From the NCBI GenBank assembly GCA_019745555.1, contig JAIESX010000036.1, positions 1-53,722 on the forward strand: a DNA stretch of 53,722 bases, in the 5' to 3' direction. Origin of the DNA: Burkholderiaceae bacterium (GTDB lineage: Bacteria; Pseudomonadota; Gammaproteobacteria; Burkholderiales; Burkholderiaceae_C). Position numbers and translations under genes: made by a program. Numbering within the stretch: position 1 is the stretch's first letter; every line of letters begins with the position of its first letter. Positions 49,301-53,722 of this stretch are shown in pieces. The notes below the pieces were generated by a model, which saw nothing but the letters and a program-made list of their open reading frames with translations, was not told the DNA's origin and did no database searches.

Positions 49301-52159
49301 GTTGTAGAGCGGGATGCCGATGCGCAGGGTGCCGATGACCTTGACCTGTTCCTCGGCCGGGGCCGGCGCCTGGACCGGCGTGGGCAGGTCGAACTCGAAG
49401 CCCTCGATGGCCGCGGGCTTGGTGTCGGGGCCCTTGCCGCTGACGGAATCCTCGAAGCTGCCCGTCGCGGTGTCAGCCCAGTTGTTCTGCAGTTCCGGAA
49501 GCTCCAGAGCAGGCTCTGGCGATGCCGCGGGCTCCAGTTCAAGGGACAGCTCGGGGACTGCAGGCGCAGCGGCTTCCGGTTCCGGGGTGAGCCAGTCCAG
49601 GTTCAGTTCGGCGGCCGGTGCAGGTGCCGCGGCGGCAGCTGCAGGAGCGGGCGCAGCAGGCGGCACCTGGGCCAGGCTGCCGAAATCGATGTCGCTGACA
49701 TCGCCGAGCGCGAGTGCGGGGTCCGCTGCCGGCGCGGGCGTAGCTGCTGGCGCATCGGCCAGCTGGAAGTCGAACATCTGCGTCGACGCGAAATCAGGTG
49801 CAGACGACGCCTCGGGCGCGGGTGCAGGCACGGCGGGCGCCGGCGTGGCCGGCAGGGCCAGGGTGGGCGTGGGCGAGGTGTCGGGCAGCGGGACAAGCTT
49901 GCCCTCCAGGCGCATCGCGTCGGCCGACTGGCGGAAGGCCGCAGCACTGCGGCCGGCGTCCTGGCCTGCGGCGATGTCCTCCACCCACAGCCCCAGCCCC
50001 TGCAGCGCCGAGTTGGACAGCTGCAACAACTCCGGACGGGCTGGCAGCTGCTCGGCCAGCCAGCTGTTCATCATCTGCTCCATGGCCCAGGCGGCTTCAC
50101 CGAATTCGTTGAAGCCCACCATGCGCGAGCTGCCCTTGAGGGTGTGGAAGGCACGGCGCAGCGTGGTCTGCTGCGACAGATCGGCCGGGTTTTCGAGCAG
50201 GGCCGAGACGGCATCCAGGCCGTTGCGGACGACTTCACGCGCTTCTTCGAGGAAGATGTCGCGCAACTCGGCGCCGTCATCCTCACCGCCTTCTGCGGCG
50301 ACAGGCGCAGCGGCAACGGGCCGCGCGGGCGCGGGCGCCGGGACCGGCGTGATCTCGGGCAGGGGCGCCGGCTCGGGGGCCACCGCGGCAGCCTCACGCT
50401 CACGCCCCATCAAGGGCTTGAACTCACCGGCTTCCTCGTCATAGACGAACAGCTTCTTGGCCAGCGCACGCTGGTAGCTCAGCATGTCGATCAGGAAGCC
50501 CAGGGCCCCCAGGCTGTTGCCGAACTTCTCGAACACGCCCGAACGTGCCGCGTCCTCGTCGATGGTGTCGACGAGGAACTTTTCCACCGTGTCGCGCATG
50601 CGCACGGTCGCCAGCGAAGCCTGGTCCAGACCCAGCACCGAGAACACGCCACGCATCTGCGCGAGCTGGTTGGGCACGTCGTTGAGGGGCGCCTTGTCCT
50701 TGGGGTTGCGGAAGAAGGTGTCGAGTGATTTCTCGATCTCGGTCAGGCCGGTACGCAGCTCCTCGACCACACTGCCCATGGTCTGGCGGTCGCTGACGCG
50801 GCGGTAGAGCTCCTCCATCCAGGGCTCCAGCGGCTCGGGCTGGCCGCCCGAGACCACGTGGTCCAAGCGCCGAGCGAGGCGGTCACTGCGCTCGCGCATG
50901 TTCGCGGTCTCGGTCGGATCCATGTCCTCGTAAGCCGCATCCAGATACAGGATGGAGGTGGCCACTTCCATGGCCACGGGCGTGGTCGGGGGTTCACCCG
51001 AACGCACCGTGCTGTCCACGGCCTTGAGCAGGCCACGCGCCAGCTCCTTGTTCTCGGGGTGCAGCTTGAGCAGGGATTCACCGACCTGGGTGAACTGCTC
51101 GGACACGACCTTGAGGCGGTTGGTGTCACCGCCCGAGAGCGCCGACCAGGTTTCGGTGGCCGTGGCGATGCGCTTGCGCGCCTGCACCAGCACGGCCGGG
51201 TCGAAGCGGCCGTACTGGGGGGTGTCGTAGTTGACGGCACGCGCCTCGGCCAGGCCATAGGCCTTGCGCACGGCCGCCAGCACCGGTGCCGACGCGGCGT
51301 CGGTCGGCACAGCCTGGGCGCAGAAGAACAGCAGATCCTGGGCAAGGCGATCCGACACCTCGGCCGAGCCCTTGGCCTGGCTGGTGTACTGCATCAGCAC
51401 ACGCGAGGCCGCGCGCTTCACGTAGACATCGGGCGGGCAGAGCTTGAGCGCCAGCGCCTCGAAGTAGGCGGCAGCAATCTTCCAGAATGCCCGACCTTCC
51501 AGCGCCTGCTGGCCGGCCGCCAGGCCCAGACTGACGTCGCGCAGGGATTTGGCCGACGATACGCTGCCGCTCTTGACCACCTTGAGGACCGCGGTGTCCA
51601 GTTGCGCCCGCACGGCCGGCTCATAGTTCAGGGGCTCGACTGCGGGTGTGTCGGCGTCGATCCAGCGCCAGGCATGGGGCCAGAGTTCGGCTGGGTGGAT
51701 GCGCTCCTCGCCCACCAGCTCGAGCACGTCACGGTACTGCGGGAACAGGGCCACGGCCGAAGCGGACTTGCCGCGCAGCACGCCTTCGAGATACTCCACC
51801 AGGGCGAAGCCGGCGCGCTCCACCTTGGTCGCCGCCTCCTCACTGCAGGATTCGGGACGCTCGACGAACTTCTGCGCCAGCGCCTCCATGGAACGCAGCA
51901 CCTTGGCCGGCTCGGGCAGGCCCACCATCTCCAGGGCGCCGACGGCCTGGTGCAGCTGCTGGCGTGCGATGCGCAGCTGGCTGGCGTCGAGCGATTCGAG
52001 GTCGGATCCGCGAGCCATCTCGGCGTCGCGCACGAAGCGACGGATGGCCTTGCTCGCGCCATCGAGCGACTTGCGCAACTCCTCCAGCACCCAGGCCAGT
52101 GGGCCGAGGTCACTGAGCTGCTGATCGTTGTCGCCGCTGTCGGCTGCGAGGGCTTGCAT
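46319..52159 (-). CDS. chpA: Type IV pilus chemosensory hybrid kinase ChpA/PilL
   Basis: A very long (1946 residue) CheA-like histidine kinase controlling pilus-mediated motility. It has a FimL-like N-terminal region (1-about 640). Three Hpt-type domains follow, with His672 (FHTLKGSSRM), His990 (AHSLGGSSATVG) and His1199 (LHTLKGSARLAG), separated by long Ala/Pro-rich linkers (about 720-940 and 1090-1150). The dimerisation, ATPase (HMLRNSVAHGIE near 1511; TDDGAGLN) and CheW-like domains follow. A C-terminal receiver domain has the phospho-acceptor Asp1873 (LSDIEMPRMDG). It lies 30 bases downstream of pilJ. Several long antisense frames are shadows of its GC-rich sequence. Confidence 0.96.
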   Translation of the reverse strand: MQALAADSGDNDQQLSDLGPLAWVLEELRKSLDGASKAIRRFVRDAEMARGSDLESLDASQLRIARQQLHQAVGALEMVGLPEPAKVLRSMEALAQKFVERPESCSEEAATKVERAGFALVEYLEGVLRGKSASAVALFPQYRDVLELVGEERIHPAELWPHAWRWIDADTPAVEPLNYEPAVRAQLDTAVLKVVKSGSVSSAKSLRDVSLGLAAGQQALEGRAFWKIAAAYFEALALKLCPPDVYVKRAASRVLMQYTSQAKGSAEVSDRLAQDLLFFCAQAVPTDAASAPVLAAVRKAYGLAEARAVNYDTPQYGRFDPAVLVQARKRIATATETWSALSGGDTNRLKVVSEQFTQVGESLLKLHPENKELARGLLKAVDSTVRSGEPPTTPVAMEVATSILYLDAAYEDMDPTETANMRERSDRLARRLDHVVSGGQPEPLEPWMEELYRRVSDRQTMGSVVEELRTGLTEIEKSLDTFFRNPKDKAPLNDVPNQLAQMRGVFSVLGLDQASLATVRMRDTVEKFLVDTIDEDAARSGVFEKFGNSLGALGFLIDMLSYQRALAKKLFVYDEEAGEFKPLMGREREAAAVAPEPAPLPEITPVPAPAPARPVAAAPVAAEGGEDDGAELRDIFLEEAREVVRNGLDAVSALLENPADLSQQTTLRRAFHTLKGSSRMVGFNEFGEAAWAMEQMMNSWLAEQLPARPELLQLSNSALQGLGLWVEDIAAGQDAGRSAAAFRQSADAMRLEGKLVPLPDTSPTPTLALPATPAPAVPAPAPEASSAPDFASTQMFDFQLADAPAATPAPAADPALALGDVSDIDFGSLAQVPPAAPAPAAAAAAPAPAAELNLDWLTPEPEAAAPAVPELSLELEPAASPEPALELPELQNNWADTATGSFEDSVSGKGPDTKPAAIEGFEFDLPTPVQAPAPAEEQVKVIGTLRIGIPLYNVFLNEADEWSRRLLTELNEWSLELHNPVPDSAIALAHSLGGSSATVGFKALSEIARALEQAMQHVQLHGQGQPEHAQTFVAAADNIRHLLHQFAAGFLKSPEPGLVEALQAIVGTEFGPLDGMERGPAAADITVTESTDLDLGDLDFDFTAEPAPAPVPTQQAVPAPKPAPAPAAAPAAPLRGAAPIVAEDNDEDIDAVDVIDPDLFPIFEEEAAELMPQLASALRQWSGKPDDSGARLDVLRVLHTLKGSARLAGAMRLGEMAHRMESAIEQMGSEFVQAAQIEPMLGRYDRLQDVFDELCQGPAPEPVAAAPAPAAAPVAPAPVASAPQTPKVTAPAAVQMPVPRPAAMAAPAGRPAAPAVQRASSGQTVRVRSNLLDRLVNQAGEVMITRSRLDQRLGQLNGSLSELTANLDRLRTHLRDVELQAESQMQSRLAQAKDTAQGFDPLEFDRFTRVQELTRMMAESVNDVATVQRNLQQTISGTEDDLIAQGRQTRELQRDLLRTRMMEFEGISERLYGVVRQASKEAGKQVKLDITGGSMEIDRGVLDRMAPAFEHMLRNSVAHGIEAPQQREAAGKPAAGTITISLHQEGNDVSVTFTDDGAGLNLPRIREKALANGLIAPGQQLSDAEAANMIFMPGFSTASSVTELAGRGIGMDVVRSEVQALGGRIETATTAGAGTSFKLVLPLTTAVTQVIMLRMGELSVGVPANLVEIVRRLSRTELDQAYQQGQIDYGGELVPFFWSGALLQASARSYEQAGKTQPVVVLRSAGQRVAIHVDEVLGNQEVVVKNLGPQLSRLPGLAGMSVLASGAVVLIYNPVALATVYGEKAYELQQGSGEVATPAVAVPQARKAEAEQAQAPSGGGELPLVLVVDDSITVRRVTQRLLRREGYRVALAADGLQALEQLAQERPAVVLSDIEMPRMDGFDLARNIRADAKLKDLPIIMITSRIAEKHREHAQQLGVNHYLGKPYSEDELLALVKHYCTQAVPA

Positions 52160-52189
52160 GGATACGGAGCTCCTGCGGAAACCTGGGGA

Positions 52190-53722
52190 TCAGGAAATCT
52201 TGAAACGCGCTACCGACTGGCGCAGCTCTTCGGCCATGCGCGACAGTTCGCGCACCTGGGCGGCCGTGGCGCGGGTACCTTCCCCCGTCTGCTCGGTCAC
52301 GGCGAAGATGTGCTGGATGTTGTCGGCCACCACACTGGCCATCGCGGCTTCCTTGGAGGTCGAATCCGAAATCTGCTCAATCAGTTCGGCGAGTCGACGT
52401 GACACGCGGTCGATCTCGGTCAGCGCGGTACCGGCGTTGTCGGAGAGGCGGGCCCCTTCCACCACACCCTGCGTGGAGCGCTCCATGGCGGCCACGGCGT
52501 CCTGGGTGTCGGTCTGAATCGCCTTCACCAGCGCCGAGATCTGGCGCGTGGCGTCGGCGGAGCGTTCGGCCAGTCGCTGCACTTCTTCCGCCACCACCGA
52601 GAAGCCGCGACCGGCTTCACCGGCGGACGCGGCCTGGATGGCAGCGTTCAGGGCCAGCACGTTGGTCTGTTCGGTAATGTCCGAGATCAGCTCCGTGATT
52701 TCACCGATCTCCTGCGAGGATTCACCCAGACGCTTGATCCGCTTGGAGGTGTCCTGGATCTGGTCACGGATGGCGTTCATACCGCCGATGGCATCCTGCA
52801 CGGCCTTGAGGCCGGACTCGGCAGCCTGCAGCGACTGGCGCGCCACCGCGGCCGATTCCTGCGCCTGATGCGAGACCTGGTTGATGCGGGTCGACATGTC
52901 CACGACGGAGCGCCCGGTTTCGCGGATCTCGTGCAGTTGCTCGTTGGACGCTGCCAGCAGCTCGGTGGAGGTCTGGTCCACCTCGGCCGTCGTCTGCGCC
53001 ACCTGGGCCGCCGTGTTCTGCACGTTGCCCACCAGCAGTCGCAGTTCTTCCACCGTGTAGTTCACCGAGTCGGCAATGGCGCCGGTGATGTCCTCGGTCA
53101 CCGTGGCTTCCTGCGTCAGGTCGCCTTCGGCCACTGTCTGCAGTTCGTTCATCAGTCGCAGAATGGCGGCCTGGTTGGCATCGTTGACGCGCTTGGCTTC
53201 CTGCTCCTGACGCTCGGCCTCGAGTCGCTGCGCTTCGGCCATCACCTGGCGGCGACGGCTGTCCATCAGCTGCACGCGCGCCAGGCCGGCAGCGCAGACC
53301 AGGGAGAAGATGGCCGCACCGACCAGGGCCAGCAACGCGGTCGGCCCCAGGCCCGTGCGCGTGGCCAGCTGGGCCTGCAGCGCCTCGAGGTCACGACGCA
53401 GCGGCTCGGAATCGTTGATCACGGTGATCTGGGCGCTACGCGCTGAGACCAGGCCCTGCAGGTTGCCCAGAATGGCGCCGGCCTGGGTACGGGTCTGCTC
53501 GTAGAGCTTGATCAGGGCATCGATCTGCTCGCGCGTCTGCGGATCCTTGGTGGCACTCAGACGCAGCTCCGGGCTACCGTCGAGCAGACCCTGGGCGATT
53601 TCCTTGAAGGAGTTCAGGTCCTTGCCCAGCAGGAACACGGCCTCCGGGCTCACACCCTCGGCCGTCAGGAATTCGTTGGAGGACTTGCCGATACGCTGGG
53701 TCAGCATCACCAGCTGACCGGC
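52190..53722 (-). CDS. pilJ: Twitching-motility methyl-accepting chemotaxis protein PilJ (5' partial)
   Basis: Receptor for the type IV pilus chemosensory pathway; 510 residues are visible and the N-terminus is cut by the window edge. The visible start ([18 protein letters not shown]) is in the periplasmic PilJ-type domain, so the first transmembrane segment lies outside. A second transmembrane segment ([20 protein letters not shown]) precedes a linker and the cytoplasmic signalling coiled coil with hairpin tip [15 protein letters not shown] and [20 protein letters not shown]. It ends in a short FKIS tail. The chpA start lies 30 bases further on. Confidence 0.93.
   Translation of the reverse strand, partial: AGQLVMLTQRIGKSSNEFLTAEGVSPEAVFLLGKDLNSFKEIAQGLLDGSPELRLSATKDPQTREQIDALIKLYEQTRTQAGAILGNLQGLVSARSAQITVINDSEPLRRDLEALQAQLATRTGLGPTALLALVGAAIFSLVCAAGLARVQLMDSRRRQVMAEAQRLEAERQEQEAKRVNDANQAAILRLMNELQTVAEGDLTQEATVTEDITGAIADSVNYTVEELRLLVGNVQNTAAQVAQTTAEVDQTSTELLAASNEQLHEIRETGRSVVDMSTRINQVSHQAQESAAVARQSLQAAESGLKAVQDAIGGMNAIRDQIQDTSKRIKRLGESSQEIGEITELISDITEQTNVLALNAAIQAASAGEAGRGFSVVAEEVQRLAERSADATRQISALVKAIQTDTQDAVAAMERSTQGVVEGARLSDNAGTALTEIDRVSRRLAELIEQISDSTSKEAAMASVVADNIQHIFAVTEQTGEGTRATAAQVRELSRMAEELRQSVARFKIS

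Noticed and set aside
47627..50728. 1033-residue plus-strand open frame inside chpA
   Set aside because: Composition is Arg/Gly/Gln/His-rich low complexity typical of antisense frames in GC-rich genes, while the minus strand has clear Hpt and kinase domains.

Overview
The window is GC-rich, densely packed chromosomal DNA with no rRNA, tRNA, CRISPR array or intact insertion sequence that I can recognise. Gene content and order point to a betaproteobacterium of the Burkholderiales, probably Comamonadaceae. The main reasons are the run algH-ruvX-pyrR-pyrB-pyrC'-plsC with a non-catalytic dihydroorotase, the pilJ-chpA chemosensory genes, ttcA, and the ybeZ-ybeY and ruvA/ruvB arrangement. The taxonomic call is inference from content, not a search result.

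Layout. 1-95: a short AT-rich tract with two 16-bp direct repeats just downstream of glmS. It resembles the end of a Tn7-like transposon whose body would lie left of the window. 96-4758: cell-wall precursor genes glmS and glmU, a small histidine kinase and an Lrp/AsnC regulator with a large nested palindrome in front of it. 4772-10956: a DUF6279 lipoprotein, a DUF3617 protein, an odd metallo-beta-lactamase-fold protein, 5-formyl-THF cyclo-ligase, soluble lytic transglycosylase and an NDUFA9-like protein. 10959-16609: an XRE regulator, GST, cca, thioredoxin 2, small membrane proteins and a MidA/NDUFAF7-type methyltransferase. 16620-23034: a plus-strand series with a FolM-like pteridine reductase, folB, ttcA, a lipoprotein, a histidine phosphatase, a D-threonine aldolase/D-serine dehydratase-like enzyme and a fused alkylglycerol-monooxygenase-like/lysoplasmalogenase-like membrane protein. 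22962-26879: a minus-strand MacAB-like efflux set ending in a MipA/OmpV outer-membrane protein. 26903-32039: ruvB, an alpha-carbonic anhydrase, a DUF1232 protein, ruvA, ybeZ, ybeY and dtd.

32070-37333 is a sulfur module: a thioredoxin-like protein and a THYHADH metallohydrolase facing a YeeE/YedE transporter, then flavocytochrome c sulfide dehydrogenase (fccA, fccB), a periplasmic DsrE-like protein, a strong terminator, and an ArsR regulator with the two cysteines expected of a SqrR/BigR-type persulfide sensor. Together they look like a regulated periplasmic system for sulfide oxidation and sulfane-sulfur handling.

37388-40235 holds a ferric-iron-type ABC permease and ATPase, divergent around a weak Fur-like site, with no binding protein nearby. 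40225-44783 is the pyr operon with plsC, ruvX and algH. 44805-46286 is a photolyase. 46319-53722 holds the type IV pilus chemosensory kinase ChpA/PilL and its receptor PilJ, the latter cut by the right edge.

A recurring theme is compaction. At least four head-to-head gene pairs have start codons only 9 to 21 bases apart, and several tail-to-tail pairs touch or overlap. The most unusual items are the Tn7-like end at the glmS attachment region, the ether-lipid-type fusion protein, the sulfide module, and the nested dyad in front of the Lrp gene.
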